In this document: positions 53,939 to 62,021 of the stretch, piece after piece
Numbering within the stretch: position 1 is the first letter of the stretch
Layout of the letters: each line of letters begins with the position of its first letter
NCBI RefSeq assembly: GCF_000092845.1
Contig: NC_014150.1
Coordinates: forward strand, 310,001-374,000
Origin: Brachyspira murdochii DSM 12563
GTDB lineage: Bacteria; Spirochaetota; Brachyspiria; Brachyspirales; Brachyspiraceae
Direction of reading: 5' to 3'
Length of the DNA stretch: 64,000 nt
Made by a program: the position numbers and the translations under genes
The notes under the pieces: generated by a model
What the model was told of the DNA's origin: nothing
What the model saw: the letters and a program-made list of their open reading frames with translations, nothing else
Database searches by the model: none

Positions 53939-56362
53939 TTAAGAACGCAAACTAATATTAAATCTTGTTTTAAGCATTTCAAGCAAAGATTTTTCAGCAT
54001 TGTTAATATCTTCTTCTCTTAATGTTTTATTAGGATCATAATATGTAATAGATATAGCTATAGACTGCTTACCTTCTCCTACCTGTTCTCCTACATATCT
54101 ATCAACAACATCAACATTTTGTATAATATTATTAAATCTGCTTATTGATTTTATAACTTTATTAAACTCTATATTATTGTCGCATACCAAAGCCAAATCT
54201 CTAAATACTGCAGGATATTTACCAATGTCTTTTAATTTTTGCTTTTTAACTCTTTCTTTAACAAGTTTTAAAGTTTTTCTAATATCAATATCCAAGAAAT
54301 ATACTTCTGTGTTTATATCGAAAAGAGATAATAATTTTGGGTGAAGTCTTCCTATTATACCGATTCTTTCACCAAATATCATTATCTCAGCAGACATTGT
54401 AGGTATAAACCATTTATGCTCTTTAGGTATCAAATTATAATCAGTGCATTTTAGATCTTTAATCAAAAGCTCTTCAACAATACCGCTCATATCAAAGAAA
54501 TCATAAGGTCTTGAATCTTTATTCCATAACTTCTCCTGATAAAGTCCAAACATAACAGCTGAAAGATGCTTTTCCTCTACAAAATTATCATTTTCTTTAT
54601 AGAAGATATTTCCAACCTCAAATAAAGCTCCGTTTTTATGTCTATGATTTTGATTATAAAGAACACTATTTAAAAGAGATACCAATGTAGTAGGTCTTAA
54701 AACGTCCATCTCAGTTGTAAGAGGATTAACAACTTTGATTAATTTTTCTTCTTCTATTCCTATTGATTTAAATATATTACTGTCGCCCATAGAATACTGT
54801 TTAGTTTCATAAAGTCCGTAAGAAGCCATTCTATGTTTAACAAAACTTACTTCTTTATAATCAGTTTTTATAGGATTACATTTTATATGCGGTACATTTG
54901 ATTCTATATTATTATATCCATAAACTCTGGCTATTTCTTCTATCAAGTCTTCAGCAATAGACAAATCATGTCTGTAGCTAGGTATTTCAACTTTTAAATT
55001 ATTTTCACCAAGTGCAACAGCCTTAAAACCATATCTTTTAAATATAGAAGATATCTCCATTTTACTCATATTAAGACCTAAATATCTTTTTACAAGTCCG
55101 CAGTCAAAGACTATAATAGTGGAGTCAAATTGTCTTACATTAAGTTCTTTTGACCTTGAAGCTATTTTACAGCTGTTATCCAAAGTAACTATTAAATCAA
55201 CTACCCTATTTAAAGCTGCCAGAGTTAATGTATGATCTATCTCTCTTTCAAATCTGTATGAAGCATCTGTTTTTGTATTGGTAACTATAGTAGATTTTTT
55301 TACTGCTATATGATCAAAACAAGCACTTTCTATTAAAATAGTTTTGGTTTCAGGCTCTATTTTTGTAGCATCGCCTCCCATAACTCCTGCAACACCTATA
55401 GGCTTTTCACTGTCTGCTATAACCAAAACTTCATCAGTAAGTTCAACATCTCTTCCGTCAAGTAATTTTATTTTCTCTCCATTTACAGCATTTCTTACTA
55501 TAATTTTACCATCTTTAACCTTATCAAAATCATAAGCATGCAAAGGCTGACCATATTCCAACATAACATAATTGGTAACATCTACTATATTATTAATAGG
55601 GTTAATACCGCACATTATAAGTCTTTTCTGCATCCAGTCCGGAGAAGGACCAACAGTTATATCTTTTATGAGCCTTCCTACATATTTGTAGCAGCTTTCC
55701 TGATTTTCTACAGTTATATCAATATTTCCGCCGGCAGCATCATAAGTATTAACAGAAGGAATGCTTACTCTTCTTTCTAATACCAAAGAACATTCACGGG
55801 CAAACCCTATAATACTTACTAAATCTCCTCTATTTGCCGTAATTTCTACATTAAATATATGATCCGTAGTTCCTACTATTGTAGAAAGAGAATTTCCTAA
55901 AATACTGTCTTTATCAGCATTAACTTTTTCTATATCATCATCAAGTATCCAAATACCATAAACGCCTTCTATTTCTTCGTATCCTAATTCTGTTCTTGAA
56001 CATATCATACCATTACTTTCAAAACCGCGTATAGAGGCTTTTTTTATAGTAAGTCCGTTAGGTAGTTTGGCACCTATCATAGCAATAGGAACATATATAC
56101 CTTCTCTTACATTAGGAGCTCCGCATACTATTGAGAGTGTATCACCATCACCTACATCAACTTTACAAACACTTAACTTATCCGCATCAGGGTGCTTATG
56201 AACAGATATTATTTTACCAATAATAACACTTGGTATATCTCCCCCTGTAGTTTCTATTGAAGAAATTTCACTTCCTGCAAGCGTTATTTTTTTGGCGATT
56301 TCTTCTACAGTAAAACCGTCTAAATTAACAAATTCTTTAAGCCAACTTAATGGAACTCTCAT
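53939..56362 (-). CDS. pheT: Phenylalanine-tRNA ligase beta subunit
   Basis: An 807-residue PheT. From the N-terminus: the first catalytic-module segment (MRVPLSWLKEFVNL), an EMAP/tRNA-binding domain (VIIGKIISVHKHPDADKLSVCKVDVG), the B3/B4 editing domain (VFNVEITANRGDLVSIIGFARE), B5 and a C-terminal ferredoxin-like anticodon-binding domain (FPAVFRDLALVCDNN-like stretch). It forms the heterotetramer with PheS and clears tyrosyl-tRNA mischarging. AGGA precedes the ATG, 67 bases after pheS. Confidence 0.96.
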   Translation of the reverse strand: MRVPLSWLKEFVNLDGFTVEEIAKKITLAGSEISSIETTGGDIPSVIIGKIISVHKHPDADKLSVCKVDVGDGDTLSIVCGAPNVREGIYVPIAMIGAKLPNGLTIKKASIRGFESNGMICSRTELGYEEIEGVYGIWILDDDIEKVNADKDSILGNSLSTIVGTTDHIFNVEITANRGDLVSIIGFARECSLVLERRVSIPSVNTYDAAGGNIDITVENQESCYKYVGRLIKDITVGPSPDWMQKRLIMCGINPINNIVDVTNYVMLEYGQPLHAYDFDKVKDGKIIVRNAVNGEKIKLLDGRDVELTDEVLVIADSEKPIGVAGVMGGDATKIEPETKTILIESACFDHIAVKKSTIVTNTKTDASYRFEREIDHTLTLAALNRVVDLIVTLDNSCKIASRSKELNVRQFDSTIIVFDCGLVKRYLGLNMSKMEISSIFKRYGFKAVALGENNLKVEIPSYRHDLSIAEDLIEEIARVYGYNNIESNVPHIKCNPIKTDYKEVSFVKHRMASYGLYETKQYSMGDSNIFKSIGIEEEKLIKVVNPLTTEMDVLRPTTLVSLLNSVLYNQNHRHKNGALFEVGNIFYKENDNFVEEKHLSAVMFGLYQEKLWNKDSRPYDFFDMSGIVEELLIKDLKCTDYNLIPKEHKWFIPTMSAEIMIFGERIGIIGRLHPKLLSLFDINTEVYFLDIDIRKTLKLVKERVKKQKLKDIGKYPAVFRDLALVCDNNIEFNKVIKSISRFNNIIQNVDVVDRYVGEQVGEGKQSIAISITYYDPNKTLREEDINNAEKSLLEMLKTRFNISLRS

Positions 56363-56429
56363 TATTATATCCTCTATATTAATTCACTTATAAATCTATA
56401 TTAAAAATACTTGAAACATTAAATATTAA

Positions 56430-57449
56430 TTACCATTGTTTTAAGAAATCTATATCATTTTCATAGAACATTCTTATATCGGTTATACCATACTTAATCA
56501 TAGCCACACGTTCTATGCCCATTCCGAAAGCAAAACCTGTATATTTAGTTATGTCATAGCCTACATGTTTAAATACATTAGGGTGTATCATACCTGCTCC
56601 CATAAGTTCAAGCCAGCCTTCACCTCCGCAAGTTTTACATCCGCTGCCGCCGCATATTACACAGGTAGCACTCAAGTCCGCACCGGGTTCAACAAATGGA
56701 AAATAATCTGGTCTTAATCTTATCTGTGTTTTATCTCCAAACATTCTTTTACAGAATAATTCAAGGATTCCTTTCAAATCATTAAAACTTATACCGCTAT
56801 CAACCATAATACCTTCTACTTGATGAAATACTGGAGAATGCTTTGAGTCTATGGCATCTCTTCTAGCACATTTACCGGGAGAAACAACAGCTATAGGAGG
56901 AGGAGTTTCAAGCATTGTCCTTATCTGCATGCCTGATGTATGAGTTCTTAGTACATTTTCTTTAGAAATAAAGAAAGAATCATGGCTGTCTCTTGAAGGG
57001 TGATAATAAGGTATATTTAAAGCTTCAAAATTATGAAAATCATCTTCTATTTCATTACCTTCAACTACTCTGAAACCTATTTCAGTTAAAATAGATACTA
57101 TTTCTTCTTCTACGCTTGTAAGAAGATTGACGCTTGCTGCTTTAGGTCTTCTGCCCGGCATAGTAATATCTATTTTATTTTTCTCTAGAGATAAAAGGAA
57201 TTCTCTATCTGAAATTTCATTTTTCTTTTCAGACAAAGCATTTTCACAATAGTTTTTTATTTCATTAATCTTTTTTCCAAACTCTTTTTTTTCTTCGATA
57301 TTTTCTATAGATGATAAGCTTTTTAAAAGTTCTGTAATTTTTCCTTTACGTCCAAGATAATGAATTCTTATGTCATCTATTTCTGACTGAGTATTAGCAT
57401 TTTCTATACTGTTTTTTAAAAAGCTGTAAAGCTCCTCTAAATTATCCAT
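56430..57449 (-). CDS. pheS: Phenylalanine-tRNA ligase alpha subunit
   Basis: A 339-residue PheS. The N-terminal coiled coil (about 1-80) contacts tRNA, and the class II core contains motif 2 LRTHTSGMQIRTM, FHQVEGIMVDSG, the C-x2-C-type zinc-like CVICGGSGCKTCGG, and motif 3 GFAFGMGIERVAMIKYGI. A GGGA site precedes the ATG. A consensus-like promoter lies 25-60 bases upstream, leaving no room for a T-box or leader peptide before the gene. Confidence 0.96.
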   Translation of the reverse strand: MDNLEELYSFLKNSIENANTQSEIDDIRIHYLGRKGKITELLKSLSSIENIEEKKEFGKKINEIKNYCENALSEKKNEISDREFLLSLEKNKIDITMPGRRPKAASVNLLTSVEEEIVSILTEIGFRVVEGNEIEDDFHNFEALNIPYYHPSRDSHDSFFISKENVLRTHTSGMQIRTMLETPPPIAVVSPGKCARRDAIDSKHSPVFHQVEGIMVDSGISFNDLKGILELFCKRMFGDKTQIRLRPDYFPFVEPGADLSATCVICGGSGCKTCGGEGWLELMGAGMIHPNVFKHVGYDITKYTGFAFGMGIERVAMIKYGITDIRMFYENDIDFLKQW

Positions 57450-57475
57450 TGTTTTTCCCTAAACTAAAATTAACT

Positions 57476-57509
57476 GTTATATTATAATATAACATAAAAT
57501 TATTTTCAA
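57476..57509 (-). promoter_or_regulatory. Promoter of pheS overlapped by an 18-base palindrome
   Basis: On the minus strand TTGAAA (57504-57509) and TATAAT (57481-57486) are 17 bases apart. The -10 box sits inside a perfect 18-base palindrome GTTATATTATAATATAAC (57476-57493), which may be chance in this AT-rich region or a binding site. Confidence 0.55.
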
Positions 57510-57720
57510 TACAATAAAAATACTATAATAAATTAGTGAAATTTATAGAGAATAATTTACACAATTTTTTTAATATTTTCAATAAAAATTCTTGATTTTT
57601 CCAAAATATTTTCATTAATATCGTTAAAAATATAAATAGATATAACATTTTTTACGTCTTTTTAAAAATTTAATAGTATTTTAGTATATGTTGTATAATA
57701 AAACTATTTTAATAATTATT
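57510..57720. other. AT-rich spacer upstream of the structured island
   Basis: No gene is visible. TATAAT at 57694-57699 could be the -10 box of a promoter for the island that begins at 57721, but no matching -35 sequence is seen. Confidence 0.3.
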
Positions 57721-57890
57721 TACAGTGATCTAAAACATAGCCAGCATGGCTTTACTCCTAAGCAGACAGTCAATGCTTCGACACACGCAGTTCTTTTGCG
57801 TGACCTTACTAGGCAGACAGAAGGAAATACCGTTAAATATAGCATACTAACTTAAGAGATAACCATATACAATAAAGAACGGGATTTTTT
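57721..57890. ncRNA. Structured G+C-richer island, candidate non-coding RNA or repeat core
   Basis: About 110 bases at 57735-57850 are much richer in G+C than the surroundings. Hairpins: AGCCA-GCA-TGGCT (57739-57751), AAGCA with TGCTT (57760-57764 and 57774-57778), and CACGCA with TGCGTG (57784-57789 and 57797-57802). The sequence CTAAGCAGACAG (57758-57769) recurs as CTAGGCAGACAG (57809-57820). It has no real open frame. It does not look like tmRNA, RNase P RNA or SRP RNA. The strand is unknown. Repeat element C borders it on the right. Confidence 0.4.
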
Positions 57891-58018
57891 AAGCTTAAAT
57901 ATGTAATTTATATAACACATATAAAACACTTGCTTAGCAATAATAAATATTATGCATTTTAATAATAAAATTATGAACTTACAAAAAAATATTACTTTAA
58001 TATGTTTTGAAACAAGTA
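57890..58018. repeat. MITE-like repeat C, right half
   Basis: AATATGTTTTGAAACAAGTAT ends at 58018, matching the right end of element B except one base, and the upstream AAGCTTAAATATGTAATTTA resembles the corresponding part of B. No left terminal repeat is found before 57890; the structured island may be the interior of this element. From 58019 to 58218 the sequence is AT-rich without gene. Confidence 0.45.
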
Positions 58019-58218
58019 TAATTTTTTTACTAGTAGTTTAGAATACTCTATATTAGTATCTAAATTTTACCGCTTTTATACAAAATAAAATCAGCATATA
58101 ATAATAAAATAATATAATTAAAAAATCGTAATTTATATTTTTTATAAACAAAAAACTATTTGCAAATATAATAAAAAATATATATATTAATAGATAGTAA
58201 AAATATATTGGAGAACAT

Positions 58219-59241
58219 ATGAAAATATTAGGTATAGATACTTCCTGTGATGATACTTCTGCTGCTATAGTTGAAGATGGAAATAAAGTTTTATCATCAG
58301 TATTAAGCTCATCAATAGACGCTCACAAAGATTTTCAAGGCGTAGTTCCAGAAATTGCAGCAAGAAAACATTTGGAAGCTATACTTTATGTAATAGACAA
58401 AGCTGTAAAAGATGCTGATACATCATTAGATAAAATAGATTTATTTGCAGTTACAAACAGACCGGGACTTTTAGGTTCTCTTCTTGTGGGAGTAGGAAGT
58501 GCAAAATCTTTGGCTTTTTCACTAAATAAACCATTACTAGCATTAGACCATATAGCAGCACATATTTATTCACCTCATCTTACAAATAATATAGAGTTTC
58601 CATATATAGCATTGGTTGTATCTGGGGGGCATACTATAATAACAGAAGTTCATGACTACGGAGAATATAAGGTTGTAGGCACAACATTAGATGATGCTGT
58701 AGGCGAAGCTTTTGATAAAGTAGCCAAGTTTTTAAATCTAGGATATCCGGGGGGACCTATAATAGACAAACTTGCAAAAGAAGGAAATAAAGAAGCCATA
58801 AAATACCCTGTTATTTTACTTAATGGTATAGATGAATATAATTTCTCATACAGCGGGCTTAAAACAGCATGTGTATACTCCACAAAAAAATATTTAAAAG
58901 AAGGATGCGAAGCTACAAATGAAAATATAGCTGCCGCCTTTCAAATAAGTGCCATAGAGCCTTTATATATAAAAACTCTCAAATATGTTCAAAAAAGCGG
59001 TATAAAAAGAGTTACATTATCTGGAGGTGTTGCCTGCAATAGTTATCTTCGTGAGAGATTTGGAAACTCAAAAGATTTTGAATGCTATCTTCCAGCTTTA
59101 AAATATACTACCGACAATGCCGCTATGGTAGCAGGACTTGCATACTATATGAAAGATAAAGAAAGTTTTGCCGACTATAATTTGGACTGCTCTTCTAGGG
59201 TGCTTAATAAAAAGTATAATAAGAACAAGAGTATTAAATAG
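58219..59241 (+). CDS. tsaD: tRNA N6-adenosine threonylcarbamoyltransferase
   Basis: A 340-residue TsaD (Gcp, Kae1) that transfers the threonylcarbamoyl group to A37 of ANN-decoding tRNAs with TsaB and TsaE. It shows GIDTSCDDTSAAIV, GVVPEIAARKHLEAI, the iron-binding HIAAHIYS, VVSGGHT, DDAVGEAFDKVAK, GYPGGPIID, LSGGVACNSYLRE and the final TDNAAMVA. GGAG precedes the ATG. It stands alone and shares a terminator with the convergent lipoprotein gene. Confidence 0.96.
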   Translation: MKILGIDTSCDDTSAAIVEDGNKVLSSVLSSSIDAHKDFQGVVPEIAARKHLEAILYVIDKAVKDADTSLDKIDLFAVTNRPGLLGSLLVGVGSAKSLAFSLNKPLLALDHIAAHIYSPHLTNNIEFPYIALVVSGGHTIITEVHDYGEYKVVGTTLDDAVGEAFDKVAKFLNLGYPGGPIIDKLAKEGNKEAIKYPVILLNGIDEYNFSYSGLKTACVYSTKKYLKEGCEATNENIAAAFQISAIEPLYIKTLKYVQKSGIKRVTLSGGVACNSYLRERFGNSKDFECYLPALKYTTDNAAMVAGLAYYMKDKESFADYNLDCSSRVLNKKYNKNKSIK

Positions 59242-59261
59242 TATTTTTTGAATTTATAATT

Positions 59262-59312
59262 AAGGCTTTACCATTACAAATTAAGTAATTAAGTAAAGCC
59301 TTATTTTTTTAT
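59262..59312. terminator. Bidirectional terminator after tsaD
   Basis: Stem AAGGCTTTAC (59262-59271) with GTAAAGCCTT (59293-59302), then a TATTTTTTTATT run. The same stem core (AAGGCTTTA) recurs in the terminator at 60928. Confidence 0.88.
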
Positions 59313-59338
59313 TAAAAAATTTATATTATTTGTTTTAT

Positions 59339-60823
59339 TTATTTTTCAATAAGCCATTCATCACCATATTTTTTAACCTCTAAAATTACAGACTCTCCAG
59401 CCTCATTACTTATGCATAGAGAATCTCCATCATAATTTACTATATCTTTAAGCGTCATTTCATTAGTTATAATATTAAGATAATAATCAATTTCCTGAGC
59501 AGCTAAAAACCAGTCTGCTTCCATACCCTCAACAGCTCCGTCATTTTGTTTATTTTCTTCCAAATAATTTTTTATTTCTTCAAAACGATTTTCTAAATTT
59601 TTAATATAATTGTCAGAAAAATATCCTGAATTTTCAAATTTAGCTATATAGAGATATACATTCTCCATGTTAATCTCATAATATCCGCCGCCCTCAAAAT
59701 CAAAATCTACAATTTTATTAAAAATATCATTTAATTCACTGTAATTTTCAGCATACCATCTGCAAGCATTATAATACGCTTTTTCTTTAGTGCTTTTATC
59801 ATCATCATTTATTATTTCAGGAGCTTTTTTATATATACCAGTAAATCCATAGCTTCCGTTAGGTTCTGTTACCATAATAGTATCAGCACTTATAGGCTGA
59901 ATAGATATAATATAACCTCCATCAGCACCTACAACCTCTTCATAATCTAAAGTCTGAGAACCTATACCGCAATAAGGTTCAACATACTGATTTTCTGATA
60001 ATACCATTTTATCTGTATCTGTACTTTGAATATTAGTTACTGTCTGTCCGTTTTCATCTGTAGTTATGTTAATAGCATAGAAATAAAATGTTCCGTCATC
60101 ATTTTTCTTTAATTCTATAGAAGAATTATTATTTGAATATACACCATCAAAATTATAATTATTAATATCTCCTACTTCTTCTGGTTTGTAGTCTGATTCT
60201 GATATTAATATACCTCTTGATATTCTATTGTATTCATCAAAAGTTACATCGGCTTTATTATCATAAGGAAAATTATCAAAGTTGGGATTTTCTTTTACTT
60301 CTCTATAATAGTAATTAGAATAATAATTTTCTTTTTCCCATTTACTCATTATAGTTTCATTAGGGTCGCTTTCATATCCTTGATAATTATCTTCATAAAG
60401 AATTCCGTTTTTTACTGAAAAGCCTTTATAATTTGCAGCAATATTACTTGGTCCTTTTTCGTACTTATCCTGTATATTATAAAGTTCATAATAATAAGCA
60501 TTAGTTCCATCTTTTGAAGATTCAAATATATAATTTTTATCTTCTCTATATTTTCCATGCTCAAATACATATTCTATATCGCCGTTATCTTTGAAAGTGT
60601 ATTTAGCACTGCCGCTTATAATTATTTTATTTTTTACCTTTTCTAAAAATGCTTCATCTGCCTGTGATAATATTTCTACTGTTACTCCTAGTATAGTTTC
60701 ATTTGACTGCACTGTTTCATTTGTATTGACATTGTTATTAGAAGTAGTTTGATTATCACTTTTATTACCGCATTGAATTATAATTAAAGACATTATTGTA
60801 ATGAGTAAAAATATTTTCTTCAT
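59339..60823 (-). CDS. Lipoprotein of unknown function, long paralogue
   Basis: A 494-residue lipoprotein (lipobox ending in IIIQC, C18). Residues about 45-325 are nearly the same as the neighbouring lipoprotein at 60986, with segments such as YTFKDNGDIEYVFEHGKYRED and YGFTGIYKK at the end of the shared part. The added C-terminal 160 residues (STKEKAYYNACRWYAENYSELNDIFNKIV onward, ending GDEWLIEK) are acidic and of a type often seen in exported lipoproteins with unknown role. I do not recognise a function. AAGGA precedes the ATG. Confidence 0.75.
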   Translation of the reverse strand: MKKIFLLITIMSLIIIQCGNKSDNQTTSNNNVNTNETVQSNETILGVTVEILSQADEAFLEKVKNKIIISGSAKYTFKDNGDIEYVFEHGKYREDKNYIFESSKDGTNAYYYELYNIQDKYEKGPSNIAANYKGFSVKNGILYEDNYQGYESDPNETIMSKWEKENYYSNYYYREVKENPNFDNFPYDNKADVTFDEYNRISRGILISESDYKPEEVGDINNYNFDGVYSNNNSSIELKKNDDGTFYFYAINITTDENGQTVTNIQSTDTDKMVLSENQYVEPYCGIGSQTLDYEEVVGADGGYIISIQPISADTIMVTEPNGSYGFTGIYKKAPEIINDDDKSTKEKAYYNACRWYAENYSELNDIFNKIVDFDFEGGGYYEINMENVYLYIAKFENSGYFSDNYIKNLENRFEEIKNYLEENKQNDGAVEGMEADWFLAAQEIDYYLNIITNEMTLKDIVNYDGDSLCISNEAGESVILEVKKYGDEWLIEK

Positions 60824-60927
60824 AGTTTTTCCTTAAATCATATTATAAAAATAAGTATACTATGTAGATGTATTTATTTCAATATAAGTATTATTAATTA
60901 TGTATACACTAAAAAACTTTATAAAAT

Positions 60928-60966
60928 AAAAAGGCTTTACCAACAAATAATTGATAAAGCCTTTAA
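60928..60966 (-). terminator. Terminator of the short lipoprotein gene
   Basis: Stem AAAGGCTTTA (60930-60939) with TAAAGCCTTT (60955-60964), then T-rich sequence on the minus strand. It shares the stem core with the terminator at 59262, as expected if the duplication carried it along. Confidence 0.8.
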
Positions 60967-60985
60967 ATTTCAAAATAAATAAAAA

Positions 60986-61972
60986 TTAATTAGACTGCTT
61001 TTTAAATACTCCGCTAAATCCATAGCTTCCATTATTCTCAACTAAAACTAAAGCATCAGAACTTATAGGAGTTATATCTAACATATATGTACCATCAGCA
61101 CCATAAACTTCACCATACTCCATAGAATTGTCAAATATCTCACAATAAGGCTCAACATACTGATTTTCTGATAATAACATTTTACTAACATCTGTACTTT
61201 GAATATTGGTTACTGTTTGTCCATTTTCATCTGTAGTTATGTTAATAGCATAGAAATAAAATGTTCCGTCATCATTTTTCTTTAATTCGATAGAAGCATT
61301 ATAACCATTTGTATATACATTATCAAAATTATAATTATTAATATCTCCTACTTCTTTTGGTCTGTAATCTGATTTTGATATTAATATGCCTCTTGATATT
61401 CTATTATACTCATCGAAAGTTACATCTGCTTTATTCTCATAAGGAAAATTATCAAAATTAGGATTTTCTTTTACTTCTCTGTAGTAGTAATTAGAATAAT
61501 AATTTTCTTTTTCCCATTTAGTCATTATTGTTTCAATAGGATCGCCCTCATAACCTTGATAATTATCTTCATAAAGAATTCCATTTATTACTGAAAAGCC
61601 TTTATAATTTGTAGCTATATTACTTGGTCCTTCTTTGTATCTATCTTGTATATTATAAGTTTCATAATAGTAGGCATTAATTCCATCTTTTGAAGATTCA
61701 AAGATATAATTTTTATCTTCTCTATAACTTCCATGCTCAAATACATACTCTATATCACCGTTATCTTTGAAAGTATATTGAGCATTTCCGCCTATTAATA
61801 TTTTATTTTTTACTTTTTCTAAAAATGATGCATCTTCTTTTGATAATATTTCTGCTGCTGGTATGGTTTCATTTGACTGTACTGACTCATTTGTATTAAC
61901 AGTATTAGTTTTATTACCGCACTGAATTATAAATAAAGACATAATTGTAATTAATAAAAGTATTTTTTTCAT
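60986..61972 (-). CDS. Lipoprotein of unknown function, short paralogue
   Basis: A 328-residue lipoprotein (lipobox FIIQC, C18), closely similar over nearly its full length to the first 325 residues of the adjacent gene at 59339 but lacking the extra C-terminal domain; it ends GFSGVFKKQSN. Both carry many tyrosine- and asparagine-rich strands (YEGDPIETIMTKWEKENYYSNY). The function is unknown. GGAG precedes the ATG. Confidence 0.75.
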   Translation of the reverse strand: MKKILLLITIMSLFIIQCGNKTNTVNTNESVQSNETIPAAEILSKEDASFLEKVKNKILIGGNAQYTFKDNGDIEYVFEHGSYREDKNYIFESSKDGINAYYYETYNIQDRYKEGPSNIATNYKGFSVINGILYEDNYQGYEGDPIETIMTKWEKENYYSNYYYREVKENPNFDNFPYENKADVTFDEYNRISRGILISKSDYRPKEVGDINNYNFDNVYTNGYNASIELKKNDDGTFYFYAINITTDENGQTVTNIQSTDVSKMLLSENQYVEPYCEIFDNSMEYGEVYGADGTYMLDITPISSDALVLVENNGSYGFSGVFKKQSN

Positions 61973-62021
61973 ATAATCTCCATAACAAATATAATATAAT
62001 TAAAAATATATCAACAAAATA

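Noticed and set aside
57735-57825. Small open frames on the minus strand through the structured island
   Set aside because: They are short, cysteine-rich by chance, contain stops after about 35 codons and have no ribosome site; the hairpins explain the sequence better.
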